Shown: positions 17,434-26,984, counted from the first letter of the stretch. The stretch is 64,000 bases of DNA from Bacteroidales bacterium WCE2008 (GCA_900167925.1 FUZM01000005.1:87277-151276); one strand, 5' to 3'. Notes: generated from the letters alone by a model not told the origin. Translations and numbers: made by a program.

Positions 17434-19143
17434 ATGGAAAGAAGAACGAGAGTAAGATTTGCGCCGTCTCCTACCGGCCCTCTGCATATGGGCGGAGTCA
17501 GGACAGCCCTTTACAATTATCTCTATGCGAAGCAGCATGGAGGCGATTTCATCATAAGAATCGAGGATACCGACTCGCACAGGTTCGTGCCCGGAGCCGA
17601 AAAATATATCATCGAAGCCCTCAACTGGTGCGGAATCATTCCGGACGAGGGTGTCGATAAGGACGGAAATGTCGTAGAGACGCCATCGGAGCGCCATCCT
17701 CATGCTCCTTACCGTCAGAGCCAGCGCAAACCTATATATCGCAAATATGCCGAGCAGCTCGTTGCTTCAGGCAACGCCTACTACGCTTTCGACAGCGCGG
17801 AGGAGCTTGACGCAAAGCGTTCTACCGCAGAGGCCGCCGGCCAGACCTTCATCTACAACCAGCAGACCCGCAAGGAGCTCCGCAATTCCCTCACCCTCAG
17901 CGAGGCGGAGACAAAGAGACTGCTGGAGGAGACATCTGACTGGACCATCCGCTTCAAGATGCCCGAGAATACCGTCGTCAAGATGGACGACCTTATCCGC
18001 GGACATATCGAGATGAATACCGACACTCTCGACGACAAGGTGCTCTGGAAGAGAGCCGACGAACTGCCGACTTACCACCTCGCCAATATCGTGGACGACC
18101 ACCTCATGGAGATTACAGAGGTTATCCGCGGAGAGGAGTGGCTTCCTTCCCTGCCTCTGCATTATATGCTTTACAAGGCTTTCGGATGGGAGGAGACCCA
18201 GCCTCGTTTCGCGCATCTTTCCCTTCTTCTCAAACCTGACGGAAAGGGCAAGCTCAGCAAGCGCGACGGCGACAAGCTCGGCTTCCCTGTATTCCCTCTC
18301 AGATGGGTCAACCCTGCCGGAGAAGTATCCAGAGGATATCGCGAGGACGGTTACTTCCCTGAGGCTTTCGTCAACCTTCTCGCCTTCCTCGGATGGAATC
18401 CGGGCGACGACCGCGAGATGTTCACCATCGACGAGCTCATCCCTGCGTTCTCCCTCGACCGCATCGTCAAATCCGGCGCGCGTTTCAATCCTGAGAAAGC
18501 CCGCTGGTACAACAAGGAATACCTGCGCCTCAAGTCTGACGAGGAACTCGCAGCCCTGTTCATCCCTGTCCTCGAGTCCCACGGACTCAAGGTAGTGGAT
18601 GCAGCTGCAGCCGAGGCTGACTTCAAGGCACATGTCTATACAAAGGATTATGTCCTCAAGGTAGTGCATCTTGTCAAGGAGCGCGCAACCTTCGTGGCTG
18701 ATTTCTGGACAATCGCTTCTTATCTGTTCATCGCCCCTTCGGAGTTCGAGGCTTTCGGAGTGAAGGCCGGAGCTGCTGTGGAGCAGAAGCCGGAGGATCC
18801 TAGAAGGGCTGCCGATCCGCGCGCCAAGGTCTATGACGACGCCGCTACTGCGCCGTTCCTTGCCAAGGACGTGGACAAGTTCTGGAAACCGGAGAACTAT
18901 GAGCTCGCAGTGAAAGCTGCCGAGTTCGTGACCGGCTCCGACTTCAGCCTTGAGAAAGAAGTGCTGGAAGGCAAGCTCGAGGAGTATATCAAGGGTAACG
19001 AGTGGCCTATGGGCAAGGTGATGAACTGCCTCCGTCTTGCGCTCGCGGGAGCTTCAAGCGGACTTGGTATCGCCGACATCGTGTCCCTGATCGGTCGCGA
19101 GGAACTCGCCTCCCGAATCAGCTATATCTGTAACAGGCTTTAG
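17434..19143 (+). CDS. gltX: Glutamyl-tRNA synthetase
   Basis: A 569-residue class I synthetase that charges tRNA-Glu. The HIGH-type motif is in RFAPSPTGPLHMGG and the KMSKS-type motif is KLSKRDGD. FIIRIEDTD and the C-terminal anticodon-binding helical region are also visible. It is longer than the ~470-residue E. coli enzyme, as in other Bacteroidota, with insertions around residues 60-100 and 430-480. The ATG at 17434 (MERRTRVRFAPS) is downstream of the promoter and hairpin. Upstream starts would lie within or before the promoter. Confidence 0.96.
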   Translation: MERRTRVRFAPSPTGPLHMGGVRTALYNYLYAKQHGGDFIIRIEDTDSHRFVPGAEKYIIEALNWCGIIPDEGVDKDGNVVETPSERHPHAPYRQSQRKPIYRKYAEQLVASGNAYYAFDSAEELDAKRSTAEAAGQTFIYNQQTRKELRNSLTLSEAETKRLLEETSDWTIRFKMPENTVVKMDDLIRGHIEMNTDTLDDKVLWKRADELPTYHLANIVDDHLMEITEVIRGEEWLPSLPLHYMLYKAFGWEETQPRFAHLSLLLKPDGKGKLSKRDGDKLGFPVFPLRWVNPAGEVSRGYREDGYFPEAFVNLLAFLGWNPGDDREMFTIDELIPAFSLDRIVKSGARFNPEKARWYNKEYLRLKSDEELAALFIPVLESHGLKVVDAAAAEADFKAHVYTKDYVLKVVHLVKERATFVADFWTIASYLFIAPSEFEAFGVKAGAAVEQKPEDPRRAADPRAKVYDDAATAPFLAKDVDKFWKPENYELAVKAAEFVTGSDFSLEKEVLEGKLEEYIKGNEWPMGKVMNCLRLALAGASSGLGIADIVSLIGREELASRISYICNRL

Positions 19144-19188
19144 TCTATTGCAGTTGATTCCGGGATAGACTGTTATCCAGAGTATTCT

Positions 19189-19317
19189 GGTGGCAGGTGG
19201 ATCGGGTCCTGAGACTACGGGCCTCCGGCCCTATCCCTCCCAGCCTAGCGGCTGGGCCCCTCCCGCTCACGATGGCCGCGGGCGGCCACGGTCTCCGGAC
19301 CCGACCCACCTGCCACC
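19189..19317. repeat. 129-nt GC-rich cloverleaf-like inverted repeat element
   Basis: Terminal arms of 21 nt (19189-19209 and 19297-19317) are complementary at 20 positions; the single mismatch becomes a G-U wobble if the minus strand is transcribed. Pairing continues inward for 5 bp (GAGAC 19211-19215 with GTCTC 19291-19295). Inside are three separate hairpins: GGGCC/GGCCC (19219-19231), CCCAGCC/GGCTGGG (19239-19256) and TGGCCGC/GCGGCCA (19273-19288). The whole folds as a closed stem with three arms. It is far more GC-rich than other intergenic DNA here and has no T-tract. It lies between gltX and rpiB. It may be a dispersed repeat (MITE-like or REP-like) or a structured RNA. Confidence 0.75.
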
Positions 19318-19356
19318 CGGACAAAATACCGGAAAAGATTCTAAACCATATAAGAA

Positions 19357-19788
19357 ATGAAAATAGGAATTTGCAGCGACCACGCAGGCTTCCAGTACAA
19401 GACCAAGCTTGTCGCATGGCTCAGGAAAAAAGGAATTGAAGTGACAGACTTCGGCACTGACTCCGAAGCCAGCATGGACTACAGCGACGTGGCCCATCCG
19501 CTTGCAAACGCAGTCGAGAAAGGCAGCGTCGAGCTCGGAATCGCCCTCTGCGGCACCGGCAACGGCATGGCCATGACCCTGAACAAGCATCAGGGCATCC
19601 GCGCCGGCCTTGCATGGTCATCCGAAATCGGCCGTCTTGTCAAGGCCCATAACAACGCCAACATCCTCGTGATGCCGGCAAGGTTCATTTCCTACAGGAT
19701 GGCCCAGCGCATCATCGACACCTGGCTCGAAACCAAGTTCGAAGGCGGAAGGCATCTCAGACGCATCGAAAAGATGCCTTGCCGTTAA
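19357..19788 (+). CDS. rpiB: Ribose-5-phosphate isomerase B
   Basis: A 143-residue RpiB/LacAB-family sugar-phosphate isomerase interconverting ribose 5-phosphate and ribulose 5-phosphate in the pentose phosphate pathway. The N terminus IGICSDHAGFQYK contains the conserved Asp-His pair. The catalytic cysteine lies in ALCGTGNGMA. The usual C-terminal RHLRRIEKM is also present. It starts about 40 bases after the cloverleaf repeat. Its TAA overlaps the truB ATG as TAATG, so the two are probably co-translated. Confidence 0.95.
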   Translation: MKIGICSDHAGFQYKTKLVAWLRKKGIEVTDFGTDSEASMDYSDVAHPLANAVEKGSVELGIALCGTGNGMAMTLNKHQGIRAGLAWSSEIGRLVKAHNNANILVMPARFISYRMAQRIIDTWLETKFEGGRHLRRIEKMPCR

Positions 19789-20648
19789 TGGACCCGCTGA
19801 TTGCAAATAAAGAATTGAAATGCCTCTCGAATAGCATAGAAGACTATCCGGGAGGCATTATCATACCTGTGGACAAGCCATACCGATGGACTTCAGCCGA
19901 CGTGATCCGCAAAGTCAAGTATGCGGCAAAACGCCATTTCGGCAAGAAGAACCTGAAAGTCGGCCACGCGGGGACTCTCGATCCCCTCGCCACCGGCGTA
20001 CTGCTGGTGTGCATCGGCAACGCCACCAAACTCGCTGAGACGCTCCAGAAACATGACAAGGAGTACATAGCCGGTATCACCTTCGGCGCGACGACTCCCT
20101 CATACGACCTGGAAAAAGAGATAGACAGGCTCTACCCTCACGACGGAGTCAGCGAAGAGTCAGTCAGGGCTGTCCTGCCCGGCTTTCTCGGAGAGCAGGA
20201 GCAGATCGCTCCCCTCTTCTCCGCCAAATCCGTCGACGGCGTCCGCGCCTATGAACTCGCAAGGAAGAAATACCGCGAGGCGATGGCCTCCGGAGAGAGT
20301 TTTGACCATGCAGACGCGGAGACTCTGGCCCGGCAGCGAATCACCATCAGCTCGATAGAGCTGCTCCGATACTGCCCGGACGGCATCCCTGCCTCCGAAA
20401 TCGAAGCCGCCGAAGGCGCCAGCAGCAGGATCAATGTCACCGACAACAGCTCGCTGCATCTGCCTCATGCTGAGATAAGGGTGGCTTGCAGCAAAGGCAC
20501 ATACATCCGCGCTCTTGCCCGCGATCTGGGCGAAGCTCTCGGGACCGGAGCGCATCTCGACAGTCTCTGCCGCACCCGCAACGGCGGTTTCAGCGTAGAG
20601 GACGCCCTCTCCGTCGATGAGGCAACCGCTCTTCTCTCGGCCAATTAA
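19788..20648 (+). CDS. truB: tRNA pseudouridine(55) synthase TruB
   Basis: A 286-residue pseudouridine synthase that modifies U55 in the T-loop of tRNAs. The catalytic aspartate is in VGHAGTLDPLATG. VDKPYRWTSADVIRKVK, the KEYIAGITFG segment and GTYIRALARDLGEALG are typical. The ATG at 19788 overlaps the rpiB stop. An in-frame TTG at 19779 lies inside rpiB and was not chosen. Confidence 0.96.
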   Translation: MDPLIANKELKCLSNSIEDYPGGIIIPVDKPYRWTSADVIRKVKYAAKRHFGKKNLKVGHAGTLDPLATGVLLVCIGNATKLAETLQKHDKEYIAGITFGATTPSYDLEKEIDRLYPHDGVSEESVRAVLPGFLGEQEQIAPLFSAKSVDGVRAYELARKKYREAMASGESFDHADAETLARQRITISSIELLRYCPDGIPASEIEAAEGASSRINVTDNSSLHLPHAEIRVACSKGTYIRALARDLGEALGTGAHLDSLCRTRNGGFSVEDALSVDEATALLSAN

Positions 20649-20660
20649 AACGCGAAATGG

Positions 20661-20691
20661 TTTGATTTCTCGGAATTTATCCCTAAATTTG
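20661..20691 (+). promoter_or_regulatory. Full consensus promoter of rpsO
   Basis: TTTG (20661-20664) and TAAATTTG (20684-20691) are separated by 19 nt, a perfect match to the Bacteroidota housekeeping promoter TTTG-N19-21-TAnnTTTG. It starts 13 bases after the truB stop and would give a leader of about 85 nt before rpsO. Confidence 0.85.
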
Positions 20692-20782
20692 CAACGCTTT
20701 TTTCGCCAATTTTCGTGCTACACGTCCGGAAATTTGCGGTCAAGCAGCTGATTAACAATTTATTAATTTAAAATTTTTTGCA

Positions 20783-21061
20783 ATGATGGCTGAATATTTA
20801 ATGCCTGAAAAGAAGCAAGTGATTTTCGCGAAGTACGGAAAGTCCAATACAGACACCGGCTCTCCAGAGAGTCAAGTTGCTTTATTCTCCTACCGTATCG
20901 CTCACCTTACCGAGCACGTTAAGAAGAACAAGAAAGACGTGGTTACCCGTCGTTCCCTTCTCCGTCTCGTAGGTAAAAGACGTCAGCTTTTGGATTACCT
21001 CCAGAAAGTAGACATCGAGAGATACAGAGCAATCATCAAGGAGCTTGGTCTCCGTCGATAA
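20783..21061 (+). CDS. rpsO: Small ribosomal subunit protein uS15
   Basis: An 89-92-residue protein matching S15, which binds 16S rRNA early in 30S assembly. The signature [22 protein letters not shown] and [18 protein letters not shown] is clear. Three in-frame ATGs (20783, 20786, 20801) are possible; 20783 is the longest and 20801 ([13 protein letters not shown]) resembles the shorter S15 N termini. It has its own strong promoter and a strong terminator, so it is a single-gene unit. The ~85-nt AT-rich leader could host S15 autoregulation. Confidence 0.95.
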   Translation: MMAEYLMPEKKQVIFAKYGKSNTDTGSPESQVALFSYRIAHLTEHVKKNKKDVVTRRSLLRLVGKRRQLLDYLQKVDIERYRAIIKELGLRR

Positions 21062-21078
21062 TCTACGGATAGGAAACA

Positions 21079-21114
21079 GGGCTTGTCCCAGAAGAGGACA
21101 AGCCCATTTTTTTT
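21079..21114 (+). terminator. Intrinsic terminator of rpsO
   Basis: A perfect 10-bp stem GGGCTTGTCC/GGACAAGCCC (21079-21088 with 21096-21105) with a 7-nt loop is followed by eight Ts at 21107-21114. Confidence 0.95.
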
Positions 21115-21126
21115 GAGATTAGAATT

Positions 21127-21141
21127 CGCTGACGGTCAGCG
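21127..21141. promoter_or_regulatory. Palindrome in the pnp upstream region
   Basis: CGCTGAC and GTCAGCG flank a single central G, a perfect 7-bp dyad 27 bases before the pnp ATG. No TAnnTTTG element is visible between the rpsO terminator and pnp. The dyad may be an operator, or a leader hairpin if transcription starts upstream. Confidence 0.4.
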
Positions 21142-21168
21142 ATTGAAATAGCGGTAAAAGCAGTAATA

Positions 21169-23526
21169 ATGAACATCATCAACAAAAAGATCGAACTCTC
21201 CGACGGTAGAGTCATCGAGATCGAGACCGGAAAACTTGCCAAGCAGGCAGACGGCTCGGCAGTCGTAAAAATGGGAGGCACAATGCTTCTCGCCACCGTC
21301 ACATGTGCTAAAGAAGTAACCGAAGGAACCGACTTCCTTCCTCTCCAGGTTGACTACAAGGAGAAATTCTACGCTGCAGGAAGATTCCCTGGCGGCTTCA
21401 TGAAACGTGAAGGAAAAGCTTCCGACTATGAAATCCTTATCGCAAGACTTGTGGACAGAGCTCTCAGACCGCTCTTCCCGGATGATTTCCACCTTGCAGT
21501 ATTCGTAAACATCTGGCTGATCTCAGCCGAAAAGGATATACAGCCTGATGCTCTCGCAGGACTCGCAGCTTCTGCAGCCCTCGCATCCAGCGACCTTCCG
21601 TTCCTCGGACCTATCTCAGAGGTTCGCGTATGCCGCATCGACGGCCAGTTCGTGATCAACCCGACTTTCTCTGAAATGGAGAAGGCTGATCTCGAGCTCA
21701 TGGTTGCAGCAACAGAAGAGAACATCATGATGGTAGAAGGTGAGATGAACGAGGTTACCGAGGATGTAATGCTCGGCGCCATCAAGTTCGCTCACGAAGA
21801 AATCAAGCGTCACTGCCGTGTCCAGAAGGAACTCAATGAAGAGTGCGGCAAGACTGTCAAGAGAGACTATCCTCACGACGAGGAGGACGAGGATCTCCGT
21901 AAAGCAGTCCACGACTTCTGCTACGACAAGTGCTATGCCCTTGCCAAGTCTGCAAAACCTAAACAGGAGCGCAGCGAAGGCTTCGAGCAGATCAAGGCAG
22001 ACTTCCTCGCTACTCTCTCCGAGGAGGATCAGGAGGCCAAGGCAGCCATGGTCGCAAGATATTATGCCCATGAGGAGAAAGAGGCCATGAGGAACATGAT
22101 TCTCGACGAAGGTCTCCGTCTCGACGGCCGTCAGTGCGCCGAGGTCCGTCCTATCTGGTGCGAAGTAGACTGCCTCCCATGCGCACATGGTAGCGCAATC
22201 TTCACCCGTGGCGAGACTCAGTCCCTCGCTACCGTTACCCTCGGTACAAAGCTTGACATGAAAGAGATGGACGAGGTTCTCGTACAGGAGACCCAGCAGT
22301 TCGTCCTCCACTATAACTTCCCTCCATTCGCAACTGGTGAGGCCAAGGCCCAGAGAGGCGTAGGCCGCCGCGAGGTGGGACACGGAAACCTCGCATGGAG
22401 AGCCCTCAAGGCTGTCATGCCAAAGGCTCCGGAATTCCCTTATGCAGTACGTGTCGTATCTGATATCCTCGAGTCTAACGGCTCTTCATCACAGGCTTCA
22501 ATCTGCGGTGGCTGCCTTGCACTCATGGATGCAGGTGTCAAGATCCGCAAGCCGGTCGCCGGTGTCGCAATGGGTCTTATCACAGACGCAGAGCGTCCTA
22601 ACGACCGTTACGCCATCCTTACCGATATCCTCGGTGACGAGGACCACCTCGGTGACATGGACTTCAAGGTAGCAGGTACCAAGGACGGTATCACCGCTAC
22701 CCAGATGGATATCAAGGTTGACGGTCTTTCTTACGAAGTACTCGAGAAGGCTCTCGAGCAGGCTCGTCAGGGCCGTCTGCACATCATGGGCGAGATGATG
22801 AAGACCATCAGCGAGCCTCGTGAGGACTACAAGCCATTCGTTCCTCGCATCGTCCAGATCCGCATCGCTTCCGACTTCATCGGAGCTGTCATCGGAAAGG
22901 GCGGCGAGACCATCCAGAAGATCCAGAAAGAAACCGGTACCACAATTACCATCACCGAGGAGAACAACGAAGGCGTTGTCGATATCTTCGGAACAGACAA
23001 GGATTCAATGGACAAGGCTCTCGAGTGGATCAACAATATCTGCGCTGTGCCTGAGGTCGGCCAGACCTACCACGGCAAGGTTGTCTCAATCCTCGACTTC
23101 GGTGCGTTCGTAGAGATCCTCCCTGGAAAGGAAGGCCTTCTCCATGTATCCGAGATCGCATGGAACAAGACCGAGAATGTCGCCGATGTCCTCGAAGTAG
23201 GACAGGAGGTTGATGTCAAGCTCCTCGAGATCGACGACAAGACCGGCAAGATGAGACTCTCCATGAGGGCTCTTACCGACAAGCCGGAAGGCTATGTAGA
23301 GCCTGAGCGTCGTCCTCGCGGAAACGGCGGAGACCGTGGCGAGCGCAAGGATCGCGGCGAACGCAGAGGCGGAGACCGCGGTGAGCGCAGGGAGCGTGGT
23401 GACCGCAAAGGCGGAGACCGCCACGAAGGTCACAGGAACAGCGACCGTCCAAGGAAGCCGTTCGGTCACAAGAATGACGAGAACAACGGCGGAAACGAAG
23501 GCGGTAACGAGCAGGAAATTTTCTAA
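21169..23526 (+). CDS. pnp: Polyribonucleotide nucleotidyltransferase (PNPase)
   Basis: A 785-residue 3'-5' phosphorolytic exoribonuclease central to RNA decay. Two RNase PH-like domains (about residues 1-230 and 310-550, with [16 protein letters not shown] and a [20 protein letters not shown] stretch) are followed by a KH domain. The KH segment is [20 protein letters not shown], and an S1 domain follows ([20 protein letters not shown]). After S1 comes a ~70-residue tail of Arg-Gly-Asp-Glu repeats ([18 protein letters not shown]), probably disordered and RNA-binding. The gene follows rpsO, as in many bacteria, but behind a terminator. Confidence 0.97.
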   Translation: MNIINKKIELSDGRVIEIETGKLAKQADGSAVVKMGGTMLLATVTCAKEVTEGTDFLPLQVDYKEKFYAAGRFPGGFMKREGKASDYEILIARLVDRALRPLFPDDFHLAVFVNIWLISAEKDIQPDALAGLAASAALASSDLPFLGPISEVRVCRIDGQFVINPTFSEMEKADLELMVAATEENIMMVEGEMNEVTEDVMLGAIKFAHEEIKRHCRVQKELNEECGKTVKRDYPHDEEDEDLRKAVHDFCYDKCYALAKSAKPKQERSEGFEQIKADFLATLSEEDQEAKAAMVARYYAHEEKEAMRNMILDEGLRLDGRQCAEVRPIWCEVDCLPCAHGSAIFTRGETQSLATVTLGTKLDMKEMDEVLVQETQQFVLHYNFPPFATGEAKAQRGVGRREVGHGNLAWRALKAVMPKAPEFPYAVRVVSDILESNGSSSQASICGGCLALMDAGVKIRKPVAGVAMGLITDAERPNDRYAILTDILGDEDHLGDMDFKVAGTKDGITATQMDIKVDGLSYEVLEKALEQARQGRLHIMGEMMKTISEPREDYKPFVPRIVQIRIASDFIGAVIGKGGETIQKIQKETGTTITITEENNEGVVDIFGTDKDSMDKALEWINNICAVPEVGQTYHGKVVSILDFGAFVEILPGKEGLLHVSEIAWNKTENVADVLEVGQEVDVKLLEIDDKTGKMRLSMRALTDKPEGYVEPERRPRGNGGDRGERKDRGERRGGDRGERRERGDRKGGDRHEGHRNSDRPRKPFGHKNDENNGGNEGGNEQEIF

Positions 23527-23551
23527 GTCATATATTAGATAAATGTGCAGG

Positions 23552-23587
23552 GCAGGCTGGCAGAAATGTCGGCCTGCTTTGTTTTTT
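23552..23587 (+). terminator. Intrinsic terminator of pnp
   Basis: GCAGGCTG (23552-23559) pairs with CGGCCTGC (23570-23577) including one G-T pair, with a 10-nt loop. It is followed by TTTGTTTTTT. The T-tract contains the -33 box of the next promoter. Confidence 0.85.
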
Positions 23588-23609
23588 ATACGGATTATAT
23601 CTAATTTTG
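23578..23609 (+). promoter_or_regulatory. Full consensus promoter of the TGS-uridine kinase gene
   Basis: TTTG (23578-23581) and TAATTTTG (23602-23609) are separated by 20 nt. The -33 box sits in the T-tract of the pnp terminator. A start site near 23616 rules out the in-frame TTG at 23607 and supports ATG at 23631. Confidence 0.85.
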
Positions 23610-23630
23610 TCAGATAAAGCCTTTTCACCT

Positions 23631-25301
23631 ATGATGCAGATTTATTGCAAGAATTCCCGCACCTCGAAGAAGTTCCCCGAGGGCACATCTCTGGAGCAGA
23701 TGATAGACGAATTCGACTTCGAGAAGCCGTATCCTATCGTCTCTGCCAAAGTCAACAACGTATCCCAGGGACTCCGCTACAGAGCATACCACAACAAGGA
23801 AGTGGAATTTCTTGACGTCACCAACGCCAGTGGACTGAGAGTCTACAGACGTTCCCTTTACTTCCTGCTTTACAAGGCTTCGATGGAAGTCTTCCCGGGA
23901 AGCAAAGTCTTCATGGAGCATCCAATCTCCAACGGATATTTCTGCCATCTTCACAAAGTCGACGAAAGCCCTCTCACCGAAGAAGACATAAAGCTCATAG
24001 AAGCGCGGATGCGTCAGATCGTGGACGAGAATGTTCCGTTCCACCGCTACGAAGTCGAGACTGAAAAGGCAATCGAAATCTTCCGCAAGAACGGCATGGA
24101 CGACAAGGTCAAGCTGCTCGAAACCGGAGACGAAGTCTATACCGACTACTACACCCTCGGCGATACCGTGGACTACTATTATGGCCGCCTCGTCCCTACC
24201 GCAGGCTTCCTCAAAGTCTGGGGCATCCAGCTCTTCCACAACGGAATCCTTCTCCGCGTCCCTGACAGGAAAGACCCTACGAAACTGGCAAAGTTCGTGG
24301 ACATGCCGAAGACGTTCGAGATGTTCAACGAGAACCTGAAGTGGAACATCATCATGAGGATGGCCAATGTAGGAGACGTCAACCACGCCTGCCGCGAAGG
24401 CCATGCCAGCGAGCTGATCCAGGTCGCAGAGGCCCTTCAGGAGAAGAAGATCGTACAGATAGCCGAAGAGATCTTCCGCCGCTATGAGTCCGAGACGCCT
24501 GTCAAGGTCGTGCTTATAACCGGCCCGAGCAGCAGCGGTAAGACCACCTTCTGCAAGAGGTTGAGCATCCAGCTCAAGGCCTGCGGTCTTCAGCCTATGT
24601 CCATGTCCACCGACGACTATTTCGTCAACAGGGTTGACACCCCTAAATTCCCGGACGGCAGCTACGACTTCGACAACTTCGAGACAGTCGACCACGAGAT
24701 GATGGAGAATGCCATCATCCGTATGCTGGACGGCGAAGATGTCCAGGTTCCGGAGTTCAACTTCGTGACCGGTATCAGAGAGTTCAATGGAAAGCATATC
24801 CAGCTCGGCCCGGGCAAGATCCTGCTTATCGAGGGCATCCACGCCCTCAACCCTGCCCTTACCGACAGGATCGACGAGAGCGCAAAGTTCCGCATATTCA
24901 TAAACACCATGACCAGCGCCTCGCTGGACAACCATAACTGCATCCCTACGAGCGACAACCGTCTGCTCAGAAGGATCATCAGAGACTACAACAAAGGCGC
25001 ATTCACAGCCCGCGAATCGATCAGCCAGTGGCCGATGGTCCGCAGGGCCGAGCACCAGTGGATATACCCTTATCAGGAGCTCGCAGACATGATGTTCAAC
25101 TCGGCTTATCTTATCGAATTCGCGGTGCTGAAAGCCCATGCGATTCCGATTCTCCAGAGCGTGCCTAAGAACTGTCCGGAGTACAGCGAGGCTCACCGTC
25201 TGCTGAAGTTCCTTAGCTACTTCACCCCGGTTCCTGACAAGGAAATCCCTCCTACCTCACTCCTCAGAGAGTTCCTCGGAGGCAGCTCATTCACATATTA
25301 A
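23631..25301 (+). CDS. TGS domain / uridine kinase-like nucleoside kinase
   Basis: A 556-residue two-part protein. The N-terminal ~70 residues resemble a TGS (threonyl-tRNA synthetase-type) domain and the next region resembles the following ThrRS-like domain. The C-terminal half is a P-loop kinase of the phosphoribulokinase/uridine kinase family with Walker A GPSSSGKTTF, MSTDDYFVNR and LIEGIHALNPAL. Proteins with this architecture are common in Bacteroidota and are annotated as nucleoside kinases; the true substrate is not shown by the sequence. nhaC follows 9 bp later, suggesting cotranscription. Confidence 0.88.
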   Translation: MMQIYCKNSRTSKKFPEGTSLEQMIDEFDFEKPYPIVSAKVNNVSQGLRYRAYHNKEVEFLDVTNASGLRVYRRSLYFLLYKASMEVFPGSKVFMEHPISNGYFCHLHKVDESPLTEEDIKLIEARMRQIVDENVPFHRYEVETEKAIEIFRKNGMDDKVKLLETGDEVYTDYYTLGDTVDYYYGRLVPTAGFLKVWGIQLFHNGILLRVPDRKDPTKLAKFVDMPKTFEMFNENLKWNIIMRMANVGDVNHACREGHASELIQVAEALQEKKIVQIAEEIFRRYESETPVKVVLITGPSSSGKTTFCKRLSIQLKACGLQPMSMSTDDYFVNRVDTPKFPDGSYDFDNFETVDHEMMENAIIRMLDGEDVQVPEFNFVTGIREFNGKHIQLGPGKILLIEGIHALNPALTDRIDESAKFRIFINTMTSASLDNHNCIPTSDNRLLRRIIRDYNKGAFTARESISQWPMVRRAEHQWIYPYQELADMMFNSAYLIEFAVLKAHAIPILQSVPKNCPEYSEAHRLLKFLSYFTPVPDKEIPPTSLLREFLGGSSFTY

Positions 25302-25310
25302 ACGGATCAT

Positions 25311-26774
25311 ATGAAACGGACTTCTATAATCAGAACCTGCATCTCGCTTATCCCCGTAGCGGTGCTTGTTGTAATGCTGGCCTTCGACATCAGCATCTTC
25401 GGCAGCGACTCCATTCTCGGAGCCAGCCAGGTCTCCCTGCTGACGGCGGCCGGCATCTGCATCTGGCTATCCATGTGGCTCTTCAAGGCCCCATGGTCCA
25501 GGTTCGAAGAGGCCATTAAGAGCAACATCGGAGACATCACGACTGCGATCGTAATCCTGTTCCTGATCGGAGCGATCTCGGGTACATGGACCATGAGCGG
25601 AGTCATCCCTACGCTGATCTGCTACGGAGTCAAGATAATCTCCCCGAAGTTCTTCCTGCTGACCGCCTGCGTGATATGCGCCGCCGTCTCGATAATGATC
25701 GGAAGTTCATGGACGACCATCGCGACAATCGGAGTCGCCCTGCTCGGAATCGGAAAAGCCGAAGGCTTCAGCGACGGACTGATCGCCGGTGCGATAATCT
25801 CTGGCGCATATTTCGGAGACAAGATCTCCCCTCTTTCGGACACCACGGTCATGGCTTCGTCGATCAACGGAGTGCCGCTGTTCGACCATATACGATACAT
25901 GTTCTTCACGACAGTACCGTCGATAGTGATTACGCTGATTCTCTTTACCGTGCTCGGATTCACCCATAACGGGACCGACGCCGGGGATATAGCAGTCTAC
26001 ACTGAGACTCTCGAGTCGAAGTTCCATATCTCCGCATGGCTTCTGCTGGTGCCGCTTGCGACCGGTTTCATGATCGCAAAGAAGCTGCCGGCCCTGATTG
26101 TCCTGGGACTGAGCGTTGCCGTTGCGGCCATCTTCGCCGTGCTGTTCCAGCCTGACCTGATTCGGGAGATCGGCAGTTCTGCGGCTATCGCACACGGCAT
26201 CACAGGCACGGTTTCGGACGCCAAGCTGATGCTGGCGGGCATCATTGATACCATCTATGATACCGTCGCAGTCGATACGGGAGTCGAGGCCGTCAATGAA
26301 CTGGTGACTTCGAGGGGCATGCTGGGCATGCTGAATACTGTCTACCTGATAATCTGCGCGATGTGCTTCGGAGGATGTCTCAAGGCCAGCGGAATGCTGC
26401 ACCATATCGCCTCGCTGATCATTCCTCTGGCGCGCAGGCGTACGGGGATGGTCGCTTCGACCGTATGCACAGGAACCATCCTCAACGGTCTGGTTTCCGA
26501 CCAGTATCTATCGATAATCCTTACTTCCAATATCTATAAGGACATCTATGCCCGCCAGGGCTACGAAAGCCGGCTTCTCAGCCGAAGCGTCGAAGATTCC
26601 GCCACAGTCACCTCTCCACTATTCCCATGGAGCAGCTGCGGAATGACCCAGGCCACAATCCTCGGCATCCCAACTCTGGTCTATCTTCCATACTGTTTCT
26701 TCAACATAATTTCCCCGTTGATGAGCATGGCAATAGCCGCCATCGGCTACAAAATCTTCCGCACCGAGAAATAA
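25311..26774 (+). CDS. nhaC: Na+/H+ antiporter, NhaC family
   Basis: A 487-residue protein with about 11-12 hydrophobic membrane segments. Conserved NhaC-family stretches include GTWTMSGVIPTLICYG, GSSWTTIATIGVALLG, SGAYFGDKISPLSDTT and the C-terminal SVEDSATVTSPLFPWSSCG. It likely exchanges protons for sodium across the inner membrane. It lies 9 bp after the kinase gene and is followed by a 295-bp AT-rich gap without a recognisable strong terminator. Confidence 0.9.
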   Translation: MKRTSIIRTCISLIPVAVLVVMLAFDISIFGSDSILGASQVSLLTAAGICIWLSMWLFKAPWSRFEEAIKSNIGDITTAIVILFLIGAISGTWTMSGVIPTLICYGVKIISPKFFLLTACVICAAVSIMIGSSWTTIATIGVALLGIGKAEGFSDGLIAGAIISGAYFGDKISPLSDTTVMASSINGVPLFDHIRYMFFTTVPSIVITLILFTVLGFTHNGTDAGDIAVYTETLESKFHISAWLLLVPLATGFMIAKKLPALIVLGLSVAVAAIFAVLFQPDLIREIGSSAAIAHGITGTVSDAKLMLAGIIDTIYDTVAVDTGVEAVNELVTSRGMLGMLNTVYLIICAMCFGGCLKASGMLHHIASLIIPLARRRTGMVASTVCTGTILNGLVSDQYLSIILTSNIYKDIYARQGYESRLLSRSVEDSATVTSPLFPWSSCGMTQATILGIPTLVYLPYCFFNIISPLMSMAIAAIGYKIFRTEK

Positions 26775-26984
26775 ATCCACCTAAAGAGCTATCAGACAAC
26801 GCTTTATAAAAACACTAACGGCACAAGTCGGATGCTTGCGCCATAACTCCATTATAATCAATATGATAGCCTAGATATATTATTTACAGCGATAACTCCA
26901 CCCTAACGCCCCATTTTGCTATCGCATTAGAGCTCAGATAGTTATCAAGCTACGACATCTTAATCAATCCACAAAGGGATAGTA
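26775..26984. other. AT-rich gene-free region between nhaC and the RiPP cassette
   Basis: No coding frame of interest is visible. An imperfect inverted repeat (GGCACAAG 26820-26827 with CTTGCGCC 26835-26842, one mismatch) has no T-tract. GCGATA/TATCGC (26889-26894 with 26920-26925) is a weaker dyad, and ATAACTCCA occurs twice (26843 and 26892). These may be regulatory or decayed repeats. The region marks the left edge of the AT-rich accessory segment. Confidence 0.4.

Noticed and set aside
23625..25196. 523-codon open frame antisense to the TGS-uridine kinase gene
   Set aside because: Shadow of a real gene with a consensus promoter; low-complexity Val/Leu/Glu composition.
26820..26842. Inverted repeat resembling an integron attC or attachment site
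   Set aside because: No conserved attC end motifs, no integrase nearby and one mismatch in a short arm; recorded only as a weak dyad.
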